Of a DNA stretch of 64,000 nt, positions 28,855 through 36,267 are shown piece after piece (position 1 is the stretch's first letter; every line of letters starts with the position of its first letter). A program made the translations under genes and the position numbers. The stretch is from an uncultured Mesonia sp. GTDB lineage: Bacteria > Bacteroidota > Bacteroidia > Flavobacteriales > Flavobacteriaceae. The notes below the pieces were generated by a model that was not told the DNA's origin, did not search any database, and saw only the letters and a program-made list of their open reading frames with translations. The stretch is from assembly GCA_947494545.1 (NCBI GenBank), contig CANLVH010000014.1, positions 1 through 64,000 on the forward strand, given 5' to 3'.

Positions 28855-30282
28855 ATGAAAATTCTATTAACCGGTGCCAACGGTTATATTGGCATGCGCC
28901 TTTTACCGCTATTATTAGAAGACGGGCACCAAGTGGTTTGCGCTGTTAGAAGTGCCAGCCGTCTTTCTGTAGGCGACAAAATAAAAGAGCAAATAGAAAT
29001 TGTAGAGATAGATTTTCTAGACGAGGTAGATCCGGATATTTTGCCTAAAGATTTGGATGCGGCTTATTATCTAATTCACTCCATGACTTCTTCTACCAAA
29101 AATTTTGACGAAAAAGAAGCGCAAGCTGCCCGCAACTTCAATAAATATGTAAAAAATACATCTATAAAACAAACTATTTTTTTAACGGGAATGACCAACG
29201 AAAAAGAAACTTCTAAGCATTTGAGTTCGCGCCAAAAAGTAGGGGAAATTTTGAAAGAAGGCAGTTTTCATCTTACGCAATTACAAGCAGGAATCATTGT
29301 TGGCTCCGGCAGTTCTTCTTTTGAAATTATACGCGATTTGTGCGAAAAGTTACCGGTAATGATTACCCCAAAATGGGTAAACACCAAAACGCAACCTACC
29401 GCCATACGCAATGTTTTGCAGTTTTTAATTGGCGTTTTGGGCAACCAAGATTGCTATGACGATAGTTTTGATATTGGCGGCCCCGAAGTTCTTACCTATA
29501 AAAAAATGATGCAGCAATATATAGAGGTACGCGATTTAAAACTGTATATTATAGACGTGCCTTTTATGTCGCCGCGCTTGTCTTCTTATTGGTTGTATTT
29601 TGTAACTTCTACGTCGTATAAATTGGCGGTAAATTTGGTAGATAGTATGCGCGTAGAAGTTGTTTCTAAAGATACGCGCTTGCAAGAAAAATTTAATATA
29701 GATTTAATTTCTTATAAAGAAGCCATTGCGTTGGCTTTTGATAAAATTGAGCAAAACTTGGTAATTTCCAGCTGGAAAGATTCTTTGGTTAGCGGTCGGG
29801 TAAAAACAGATGTAAATCACCACATTCAAGTACCCACACACGGTTGCCTTAAAGATGTACAAAAACAAAATGCAGAAAATCCTGAAAAAGCTTTAGAAAA
29901 AATATGGAGTATTGGCGGACAAAATGGTTGGTATTATGCCAATTCTTTATGGCGCGTAAGAGGTTTTTTAGATAAAGTTTCTGGTGGCGTTGGTTTGCGC
30001 CGCGGCCGTACACACGTAAATGAAATATATACCGGAGATTCTTTAGATTTTTGGCGTGTGGTGTTGGCAGATAAAGAAGAAAAACGTTTATTGCTCTATG
30101 CAGAAATGCGCGTACCCGGCGAAGCCTGGTTAGAGTTTAAAATAGATAAAGAAAATATGGTGCACCAAACGGCTACTTTTAGGCCAAAAGGACTTGCAGG
30201 CCGCTTATATTGGTATAGTATGCTGCCATTTCATTATTTTATTTTTAAAGGAATGTTGAACAAAATTGCCACGGCTTCTTGA
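28855..30282 (+). CDS. NAD(P)-binding SDR-like protein with C-terminal DUF2867
   Basis: The 475-residue product starts with a Rossmann fold, ILLTGANGYIGMRLLPLLL (residues 2-20), of the atypical short-chain dehydrogenase type. AAYYLIHSM and the TIFLTGMTN region belong to the same domain. The final third (from about residue 335, including GWYYANSLWRVRGFLDKVSGGVGLRRGR) resembles DUF2867. This arrangement is like E. coli YbjT-type proteins. Substrate unknown. The stop TGA overlaps the next ATG (TGATG), so the transporter gene is translationally coupled. Confidence 0.85.
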   Translation: MKILLTGANGYIGMRLLPLLLEDGHQVVCAVRSASRLSVGDKIKEQIEIVEIDFLDEVDPDILPKDLDAAYYLIHSMTSSTKNFDEKEAQAARNFNKYVKNTSIKQTIFLTGMTNEKETSKHLSSRQKVGEILKEGSFHLTQLQAGIIVGSGSSSFEIIRDLCEKLPVMITPKWVNTKTQPTAIRNVLQFLIGVLGNQDCYDDSFDIGGPEVLTYKKMMQQYIEVRDLKLYIIDVPFMSPRLSSYWLYFVTSTSYKLAVNLVDSMRVEVVSKDTRLQEKFNIDLISYKEAIALAFDKIEQNLVISSWKDSLVSGRVKTDVNHHIQVPTHGCLKDVQKQNAENPEKALEKIWSIGGQNGWYYANSLWRVRGFLDKVSGGVGLRRGRTHVNEIYTGDSLDFWRVVLADKEEKRLLLYAEMRVPGEAWLEFKIDKENMVHQTATFRPKGLAGRLYWYSMLPFHYFIFKGMLNKIATAS

Positions 30283-31766
30283 TGTTAAAAGTTTGGAATT
30301 ACTGTAAAAACAATCGGCTTCTGCTTTTTGCTGTGGCAATAATTGGTCTTCTTTCTTTTTATATTTTTCTAAATCCCGAAAATTTTTATGCTTCTATAGA
30401 AACTTGGTCCATAGAAGTGCGCGACTATTTTGGGAGCTTTTATTTATGGTTGGGTTTACTCACTTTTATTTTTTTGATGCTGATAGCGCTTTTGCCAATA
30501 GGAAAACGTCGCTTAGGCGGAAAAAAACCGGAGTATAAAACCTGGTCTTGGCTGGCTATGCTCTACAGCGCCGGGATGGGCGCAGGAATTTTATTGCGTG
30601 CCGTGCAAGAACCGGTGTTTATGTACCAAAATCCGCCTATTGTAAGCAAAGATTCTAATAGTATAATAGCATTAGAATATACATTTTACCAATGGGGTTT
30701 TACGGCGTGGGCGTTTTATGTCTTTTTTGCATTGATTATTGGCTACTATCTATTTATCAAAAAGAAAACGGTTTTATTGAGCAACGGCTTTCCGCAGTAT
30801 GAAGGCAGTAAGCTTATAAAAATTGTCGATTTGCTAACCGTGCTTACTACGGTAATTGGTATTGTAGCTGCAATTGGCTTGGGCGCCCAACAAATAGATG
30901 GCGGGATGACCTATTTATTTGAGTTTGGCAAAAACTATTATTTTGCTTATCTTTTTACGTTTGCGGTTTTTCTGTTTGGTTTTTTCTCGGTTTATCGTGG
31001 TATTCATAGAGGCATTCAAAAAATATCTAACCTTAATATTGCGGTTACCAGCTTGCTTTTTTTATTTGTTTTGGTACAAAGCGATATTATAGAGGTCTTA
31101 AAAAACTTTGGTCTTGCCACATATCATTATATCGTAGATTTTATTCCGTTAAGTTTAGCATTAGGGAAGCATAATCCCGGAGAAGCTTTTTTAACCGATT
31201 GGACGTATTACTATTGGGCATTTTGGCTGGCCTGGGCGCCGTTTACCGGAATATTTATAGCGCGTATTTCTCGAGGAAGAACCATTAGACAAATGATTTT
31301 TGGCGCTATATTATTGCCATCTTTAGGCAGTTTTTTGTGGTTTAGTGTTTTTGGTACTTCGGCATTTCAAATTGTAGAAGAAATGAACACCTACCAGGGC
31401 GAAATGGGCAATGTTTTTACTTCTATCTTTGTGTTTTTAGAAAACTATCCTTTTGCCAGCTTGAGCTCCTTGGTTACCATTGCACTCTTGGTGGGCTTTT
31501 TGGTAACCTCGGTAGATTCTGCTATTTATGTGCTAAGCATGTTTACCGATAAAGGCAAGCAAAACCCCAAAAAATCCCACCGATTTATTTGGGCAGTTTT
31601 ACTTTTGGTCTTTACGGAAGCAATTTTGGTTTTAGGCAGTATTAACCCCGCAGTAGATGTACTTACCGCCATGCAAAAACTATTGATTATTACTTCTTTG
31701 CCTTTTGCTTTTTTAACCGTAATGATCGGAATTTCTTTTGTACGGAATTTACTCACGCGGGAGTGA
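30282..31766 (+). CDS. BCCT family transporter
   Basis: The BCCT family carries betaine, carnitine, choline and related trimethylammonium compounds, usually for osmoprotection. From ATG 30282, which overlaps the previous stop, it has 494 residues and about twelve membrane segments. The family segment YYWAFWLAWAPFTGIFIARISRGRTIR is clear. The other signature, usually GMGxGxxFWGxxEP, reads GMGAGILLRAVQEPVFMYQNPP. Leu-Arg-Ala replaces the Phe-Trp-Gly that helps form the substrate site. The substrate may therefore be unusual. A short repeat-rich stretch follows the stop. Confidence 0.9.
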   Translation: MLKVWNYCKNNRLLLFAVAIIGLLSFYIFLNPENFYASIETWSIEVRDYFGSFYLWLGLLTFIFLMLIALLPIGKRRLGGKKPEYKTWSWLAMLYSAGMGAGILLRAVQEPVFMYQNPPIVSKDSNSIIALEYTFYQWGFTAWAFYVFFALIIGYYLFIKKKTVLLSNGFPQYEGSKLIKIVDLLTVLTTVIGIVAAIGLGAQQIDGGMTYLFEFGKNYYFAYLFTFAVFLFGFFSVYRGIHRGIQKISNLNIAVTSLLFLFVLVQSDIIEVLKNFGLATYHYIVDFIPLSLALGKHNPGEAFLTDWTYYYWAFWLAWAPFTGIFIARISRGRTIRQMIFGAILLPSLGSFLWFSVFGTSAFQIVEEMNTYQGEMGNVFTSIFVFLENYPFASLSSLVTIALLVGFLVTSVDSAIYVLSMFTDKGKQNPKKSHRFIWAVLLLVFTEAILVLGSINPAVDVLTAMQKLLIITSLPFAFLTVMIGISFVRNLLTRE

Positions 31767-31783
31767 GGAGATTATTATTAGAA

Positions 31784-31825
31784 TTTCAACTTCCATTTCA
31801 AATTCAACTTCAGCTTCAATTTCCA
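31784..31825 (+). repeat. 6-bp tandem array, 7 units, copy 1
   Basis: Seven contiguous hexamers of the type TTTCAA, CTTCCA, TTTCAA, ATTCAA, CTTCAG, CTTCAA, TTTCCA. A related nine-unit array occurs at 36093-36146. Both are followed after exactly 8 bases by the same 58-bp unit. Confidence 0.85.
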
Positions 31826-31833
31826 CATCTCCC

Positions 31834-31891
31834 GTTCTCGATACAATCCCGCGCTTGCGGGATCACTCGAACTCCTTATTCGTCGCAAACT
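31834..31891 (+). repeat. 58-bp interspersed repeat, copy 1
   Basis: Matches 36155-36212 at 57 of 58 positions in the same orientation. It contains a perfect TCCCGC-GCTT-GCGGGA hairpin flanked by TCTCGATAC and ACTCGAAC. Confidence 0.92.
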
Positions 31892-31895
31892 CTTA

Positions 31896-31948
31896 CTTCA
31901 AGTGTTTTTCAGCGAGCGGGAGCGAGAGGGAAAATATACCGAGAAGCT
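31896..31948 (+). repeat. Diverged copy of the 59-bp interspersed repeat
   Basis: Shares the opening CTTCAAGTGTTTTTC and the ending CCGAGAAG with the 59-bp units at 35477-35535 and 36021-36079, but the middle differs. The stretch 31949-32017 shows nothing further. Confidence 0.55.
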
Positions 31949-32017
31949 TCCCCATCAAAAAAATCCGATAAAAAACAATTTTCTTTATCAAAAAGTTAAA
32001 TAAAACCTAATTTACAG

Positions 32018-32025
32018 TATCTTTA
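32018..32025 (+). promoter_or_regulatory. Possible -7 box for the T9SS protein gene (TATCTTTA)
   Basis: TATCTTTA, one base from consensus, lies 26 bases before the ATG at 32052. No clear -33 element is seen. Confidence 0.4.
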
Positions 32026-32051
32026 ACGCCATATTAAAAACAGTTATCACA

Positions 32052-34052
32052 ATGAAACACGTTTACTCCTTTCTATTATTAAGTTTATTTATACATCTTT
32101 CTTCACAAGCTCAAACTTGGCAATGGGCAAAAAGTGGCGGTAGTGCTATTATTCCGACATTGGGTCAGCATAAGGAACGAGCACGGGATATAACCGTTGA
32201 CAGCGCTGGTAATACTTATGTTATCTCCCCAATTGGGGGCGCTTTTGCCAGTGTAGATGGCCACGATTTAGAACCCAACGATTATACCTTGACCAAAGTA
32301 GATTATGTACTGGCCGCTTTTGATTGTCACGGCAATTACCGCTGGTCTAAAGTTATTGGCGGTTGGCATGATGATGAGTTAGATCGTGTAAAAACAGATA
32401 CTTTAGGCAACGTTTATACTGTTGGCAAAGCAGAACCTCCTATCGCGCAATATGGTGGCCAATCAGAAACCCATTTTGGGAATGATACGATAATTTCTTA
32501 TAATCCTGACCCTAACATAGGAAAACGTACTCATTTTATTATACAATACAGTACAGAGGGAGATTTAAATTGGTTAAAAATGCCCCAACCGGAAGATTAT
32601 GATGATTCAGCAAATGCAGATAGTAAAATGCGCTCTTATGACTTAAACGTTACAGAAAACGGAGATGCCTATTGGTTGGTACGAATAGGACCGGGAACTT
32701 ATGCCGACGGCGCTTTGGTAAATACCGAAGAAGATGCCGAGTATATTTTTCATTATGACGTTAACGGAAACTTTATAGAAGGTTTTCCCGTTGCTATAGA
32801 TTTTAATTTTGGCGTAGATAAAATCAAGATGGTTCGGGACCCACATACCGGAAGGTTTTATTTTGGGGGCTATAACCATTATTATAATGATTCCTATTTT
32901 ATAAATATGAACGGGGAACCCATAAATAATTCAATGTTTTTAGGCGCTTATGATGCCAATGGCAACTTTTTATGGAAAATTACCAACACCAACACAGATC
33001 CTTATCCAAATTCAGCAATTGGCGGGATAGCTGATTTAAAATTAGATCCTGCGGGAAATATATATATTACTGGTTATTCTATGGCGGGAGACAGCTTTGC
33101 AGGACATGAGATTGTAACAGATGAATCGAGTTTCGTTGTTCCTTTTGTTGCTAAACTCAATCCGGATGGCAATCTATTATGGTTTAACAATGCACAATTT
33201 GGTTTTGGAGGTCCTGCTCCAAGGGCAATGGCAATAAATGGTCAAGAATTGGCAATTACTGGTTCATATGGCCGGCAATTAAATTGGGATGATTTTGTGT
33301 TCGTGAACGAAGCTAATACCGGAATAGATGTATTTATGGGTTATTTTGATAAAAACACCGGCAATTTATTAAATTTAAGCAGTATAAATAATGTTTCCGG
33401 AATGAACCCCAATCGAGGAACCAGCTTAACTGCAGACCGCCGGGGTAATTATTATTTGGGGGGCATGTTTGGTTACGACCTTGCAATAGGCCAAGACACT
33501 ATTTACAGTGTTGGTGGCGATAGTGATTTTTTTATAGCAAAACTTGGAAAAGAAGATTGCAATTGCACCTTGCCGGAGGCTAGCTTTGGCTACACAGCCA
33601 ATGCAGATAATAGCATAGATTTTAGTTTTAACGGTAGCACAAGTTACGATGAATTGGAATGGAGTTTTGGCGATGGTCAAATTTCAACAGAAGATGCTCC
33701 GCAACATTCTTATACAGATGGGGAAGGTACGCATTGGGTTTGTGTAGATGTTTATACAGATTGTGGTTATGATACCTTTTGCCAAGAAGTTAGTAGTAAT
33801 TTAGATATAAAAACTTTAGATAACCCAGAGCTTTATTTCTATCCCAATCCGGCGCAAGAATCAATAACGGTTTCCACCAAAGAAGCTCTAGATTATATTA
33901 TTTATAACCTTCAAGGTAAGCAATTACAAAACGGGAGTTTACAAGAAAGTCAGCGCAACATTTCTATTGAAAACCTTAGCAACGGTATTTATATGCTACA
34001 ACTAAGCAACAAAAATGGCGCTAGAAAAACCTTGAAATTGGTTAAAGAGTAA
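32052..34052 (+). CDS. T9SS type A sorting-domain secreted protein with PKD domain
   Basis: The 666-residue protein has a signal peptide (cut near SSQAQ), then a long region of repeated WD-like or SBBP-type strands (SAGNTYV, DTLGNVYTVG, DPAGNIYITGYS). These units suggest a beta-propeller. A PKD domain lies near 515-590 (DELEWSFGDGQISTEDAPQHSYTDGEGTHW). The last 75 residues form a type A C-terminal sorting domain (YFYPNPAQESITVS, then LSNGIYMLQLSNKNG and a KTLKLVKE ending). By family knowledge it is exported by Sec, then by the type IX system. Substrate or role unknown. A terminator follows. Confidence 0.9.
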   Translation: MKHVYSFLLLSLFIHLSSQAQTWQWAKSGGSAIIPTLGQHKERARDITVDSAGNTYVISPIGGAFASVDGHDLEPNDYTLTKVDYVLAAFDCHGNYRWSKVIGGWHDDELDRVKTDTLGNVYTVGKAEPPIAQYGGQSETHFGNDTIISYNPDPNIGKRTHFIIQYSTEGDLNWLKMPQPEDYDDSANADSKMRSYDLNVTENGDAYWLVRIGPGTYADGALVNTEEDAEYIFHYDVNGNFIEGFPVAIDFNFGVDKIKMVRDPHTGRFYFGGYNHYYNDSYFINMNGEPINNSMFLGAYDANGNFLWKITNTNTDPYPNSAIGGIADLKLDPAGNIYITGYSMAGDSFAGHEIVTDESSFVVPFVAKLNPDGNLLWFNNAQFGFGGPAPRAMAINGQELAITGSYGRQLNWDDFVFVNEANTGIDVFMGYFDKNTGNLLNLSSINNVSGMNPNRGTSLTADRRGNYYLGGMFGYDLAIGQDTIYSVGGDSDFFIAKLGKEDCNCTLPEASFGYTANADNSIDFSFNGSTSYDELEWSFGDGQISTEDAPQHSYTDGEGTHWVCVDVYTDCGYDTFCQEVSSNLDIKTLDNPELYFYPNPAQESITVSTKEALDYIIYNLQGKQLQNGSLQESQRNISIENLSNGIYMLQLSNKNGARKTLKLVKE

Positions 34053-34065
34053 GCGGAAAAAATTA

Positions 34066-34113
34066 AAAATGCACTTGATTCTCTTTTAGATTAAAGGTAG
34101 GCAAGTGCATTTT
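34066..34113 (+). terminator. Intrinsic terminator of the T9SS protein gene
   Basis: Perfect arms AAAATGCACTTG (34066-34077) and CAAGTGCATTTT (34102-34113) with a 24-base loop, starting 14 bases past the stop. A/T runs flank both sides. Confidence 0.85.
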
Positions 34114-34224
34114 AAAATTTCGTTTTAAAACCGTGTATTTCTCGACTTCACTCCTTTAGACTTGCATTATTAAATTTTAAAAGGATTTAAGTAATTTCAG
34201 ACAAATTTAATATAGAAAAGAGAG

Positions 34225-34366
34225 CTGAACTTAAGTACACTATTAGCACTCAGAATTTAAAAAATTCATACTTCGATTCAGACTTAAGTTCAGACTTTCA
34301 TCAACAATCTCTAATAGAAATTCGGGATATTAAACCCATTATCAAGGAGTTGAGTTATTGATGAAA
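34225..34366 (+). ncRNA. Candidate IS110 bridge RNA: two stem-loops before the recombinase
   Basis: Stem-loop 1 has a perfect 12-bp stem, CTGAACTTAAGT (34225-34236) with ACTTAAGTTCAG (34282-34293). Its 45-base loop contains an inner GAATTT/AAATTC hairpin. Stem-loop 2 starts two bases later: TTTCATCAACAA (34296-34307) pairs with TTATTGATGAAA (34355-34366) with one mismatch, and its loop holds GGG/CCC (34324-34326, 34335-34337). IS110-group elements are known to encode a bridge RNA with two loops upstream of the recombinase. Position, size (about 140 bases) and two-loop layout fit. The guide sequences were not demonstrated. Confidence 0.6.
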
Positions 34367-34397
34367 TCCCTCTTTCAATAAAAAGTATAGCAAAGTT

Positions 34398-35381
34398 ATG
34401 AAAAGAATTTATGTTGGTATTGACATTAGTAAAAGTACATTGGATTTTTGTGTTAATTCAGATGAACATCTAAGTTTTTACAAGATTGACAACAAGGTTA
34501 ATAGTATTCAAAAGCTATTGGAAAATATAGCAAAAGAATACCCAGAAGCTTTTATTTGTATGGAGAATACAGGCTATTACAATTTTAGTCTCTATGAAGT
34601 TTTAAAGGAGTTTACATTTAATGTTTATGTTATAGACCCCAAGCATATAAAACGAAGTATTGGTCTTGTGCGGGGAAAAAATGATAAAGTCGATGCCGAA
34701 AGAATCGCGGTGTTTATCGAGAGGAATCATCAAGATTTTGAATGTTGGCAACCAGCTAGTGCGTCTGTGAAAACAATAAAAATATTACTAAGTCAACGAC
34801 GTCACAAAATCAAACAAAGAAAAGGGATTAAGCAGCAGATATCAGATTTAAAAGCCATTGCTTTTAATCAGGCTACTAAAAAGCTCATTAAAATCAATGA
34901 GAAAAACATAAAAGAAATCAGTAAGCATATTGCCCAGATAGAGACATTAATAAAAAAAGAAGTGGATGCAGACCCTTACTTAAAAAAAGAAATCAAAAGG
35001 ATTAAAACCATACCGGGGGTTGGCGCTATTACTGCTTGGACCATTGCTGTAAAAACAGAAGGTTTCAAACGTCTAACTAACCCAAGAAAATTAGCCTGTT
35101 TTGCTGGAGTGGTTCCCTTTGAACAACAGAGTGGAAGTAGTCTCAAGACCAGACCAAGGGTCTCTAAAATGGCAGACTTGCAATTAAAAAGTGTACTACA
35201 AATGGCAGCTATGAGGGCTGTCAGGTTGAAGAACGATCTCCAGAACTATTACCTACGTAAAGTGGAAGAAGGAAAGAATAAAATGAGTGTTTTAAATGCT
35301 GTAAGAAACAAGTTAATACATATCGCAATGGCATTAATTAAAAATCAAAGTTATTATAAAAACCGTTTGGTTTTGTCATAG
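34398..35381 (+). CDS. IS110-family transposase (DEDD recombinase)
   Basis: The 327-residue protein has the two IS110 domains. The N-terminal RuvC-like domain carries YVGIDISKSTLDF, CMENTGYYN and VDAERIAVF, giving the D-E-D-D catalytic set. The middle is a coiled coil rich in Lys and Glu. The C-terminal transposase-20 domain starts with IKTIPGVGAITAWTIA and includes CFAGVVPFEQQSGSS, where one Ser is the expected nucleophile. Length and both domains are intact, so it may be active. A candidate bridge RNA lies directly upstream. Confidence 0.95.
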   Translation: MKRIYVGIDISKSTLDFCVNSDEHLSFYKIDNKVNSIQKLLENIAKEYPEAFICMENTGYYNFSLYEVLKEFTFNVYVIDPKHIKRSIGLVRGKNDKVDAERIAVFIERNHQDFECWQPASASVKTIKILLSQRRHKIKQRKGIKQQISDLKAIAFNQATKKLIKINEKNIKEISKHIAQIETLIKKEVDADPYLKKEIKRIKTIPGVGAITAWTIAVKTEGFKRLTNPRKLACFAGVVPFEQQSGSSLKTRPRVSKMADLQLKSVLQMAAMRAVRLKNDLQNYYLRKVEEGKNKMSVLNAVRNKLIHIAMALIKNQSYYKNRLVLS

Positions 35382-35476
35382 AAATCGAAAAGACAAGAAC
35401 TGTCTCCTGTCACTTCGACTATTTCTCATTGAGCGATAGCGAAGAGAAATTCCCAAGTATCGGGACTATCGAGAAG

Positions 35477-35535
35477 TGTCACTTCGAGTGTTTTTCTTGA
35501 AACGATAGTGAAAAGAAAAATTTATCGAGAAGTCT
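35477..35535 (+). repeat. 59-bp interspersed repeat, copy 1
   Basis: Begins TGTCACTTCGAGTGTTTTTC and ends TTATCGAGAAGTCT; aligns with 36021-36079 over its length without gaps, with differences mainly in the middle. A looser relative starts at 35409. Two copies of GCAGTTTGTATCGAG follow at 35538-35552 and 35561-35575. The rest of the stretch from 35382 holds no gene; a small AGACA/TGTCT hairpin lies at 35391-35405. Confidence 0.8.
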
Positions 35536-35621
35536 GGGCAGTTTGTATCGAGCTGTTTTTGCAGTTTGTATCGAGAAGTTTCCATTCACACCAAAAAAAC
35601 GAATCAGAATAAAAAACTATT

Positions 35622-35909
35622 TCAAAATTTTTTCTTGGCTAAATTTGGAAGTTTTTCAAATTCAGAATTTAATAATGCTATTTTCTTGGCTTGAGACCAT
35701 TTTTTCAACTTCTTCTCTGTTAAAATAGCTAAGTTTACATCAGTGAAACTAGTATAAAAAACTAAGTTTACAGGCCGTCTTTTATAAGTATATGAATTTT
35801 TATGGCTGCCAGAATGATGCTCGCGTAATCGTTTGTCCAAATTGGAGGTAATACCAGTGTAAAAAGTACCATCGGCACATTTTAATATATATACATAAAA
35901 AAGACGCAT
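35622..35909 (-). CDS. GIY-YIG domain protein
   Basis: A 95-residue protein consisting of a single GIY-YIG nuclease-type domain. YVYIL (residues 5-9) and FYTGIT (16-21) stand for the GIY and YIG motifs. The conserved Arg lies in LDKRLREHHSGSH, and the Lys-rich helix LTEKKLKKWSQAKKIALL follows. Short stand-alone members (UPF0213-like) are common in Flavobacteriia, often several per genome and near repeats, as here. The nuclease role is inferred from the fold. It lies between two copies of the 59-bp repeat. Confidence 0.88.
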   Translation of the reverse strand: MRLFYVYILKCADGTFYTGITSNLDKRLREHHSGSHKNSYTYKRRPVNLVFYTSFTDVNLAILTEKKLKKWSQAKKIALLNSEFEKLPNLAKKKF

Positions 35910-36020
35910 TAGATAAAGTTAAAGAAAATTAACTTAAATTGGTTTTTGTCCTTGTTCTCGATAAAAATTTGTTCCGCTACTGCTACTCAAATTTCACTCG
36001 AACTGACATCAAGCGCAACC

Positions 36021-36079
36021 TGTCACTTCGAGTGTTTTTCTTGAAGCGGGAGAGAAAAGAAAAAATTATCGAGAAGTCT
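36021..36079 (+). repeat. 59-bp interspersed repeat, copy 2
   Basis: Same orientation and length as 35477-35535, sharing TGTCACTTCGAGTGTTTTTC at the start and TTATCGAGAAGTCT at the end. The copies flank the GIY-YIG gene. Confidence 0.8.
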
Positions 36080-36092
36080 TTCAGGAATTAAT

Positions 36093-36146
36093 TTTCAAGT
36101 TCGAGTTCAAGTTCGAGTTCAACTTCCATTTCAATTTCAATTTCCA
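36093..36146 (+). repeat. 6-bp tandem array, 9 units, copy 2
   Basis: Nine contiguous hexamers: TTTCAA, GTTCGA, GTTCAA, GTTCGA, GTTCAA, CTTCCA, TTTCAA, TTTCAA, TTTCCA. Two units more than the array at 31784-31825. Confidence 0.88.
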
Positions 36147-36154
36147 GTCCTCCT

Positions 36155-36212
36155 GTTCTCGATACAATCCCGCGCTTGCGGGATCACTCGAACTCCTTAT
36201 TCGTCGTAAACT
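36155..36212 (+). repeat. 58-bp interspersed repeat, copy 2
   Basis: Identical to 31834-31891 except for one C/T change. It is followed at 36213-36265 by a low-complexity stretch rich in CACTAAGCACTAAG and CACTGCCAACT; the latter also occurs reversed near 23550. Confidence 0.92.
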
Positions 36213-36267
36213 GCTAACTGTTTACTCACCACTGCCAACTCACCACTAAGCACTAAGCACTAAAACA

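Larger units (their letters stand above)
34225..35381 (+). mobile_element. IS110-family insertion sequence (minimum extent)
   Basis: Spans the candidate bridge RNA and the recombinase gene. IS110 elements lack ordinary terminal inverted repeats, so the ends cannot be fixed from one copy. The left end should lie between the terminator at 34113 and base 34224, the right end in 35382-35476. Both sides carry sequences like the local interspersed repeats (TTCTCGACTTCACTC left, CACTTCGACTATTTC right), so it probably sits inside such a repeat. Confidence 0.75.

Noticed and set aside
31738-31999. Two 77-78 residue frames after the BCCT gene
   Set aside because: They are made of the hexamer array and the 58-bp repeat read as protein; no start context and no plausible product.
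34270-34276. ACTTCGA in bridge-RNA loop 1 equals ACTTCGA at 35412-35418 in the right flank
   Set aside because: Seven bases are too few, the sequence is part of a common local repeat, and the orientation does not clearly fit guide pairing.
35543-35728. 61-residue plus-strand frame
   Set aside because: Overlaps repeats and the antisense of the GIY-YIG gene; no family features.
31784-36212. Possible CRISPR array
   Set aside because: The hexamer runs have no spacers and the 58- and 59-bp units occur only twice far apart, with no cas genes.
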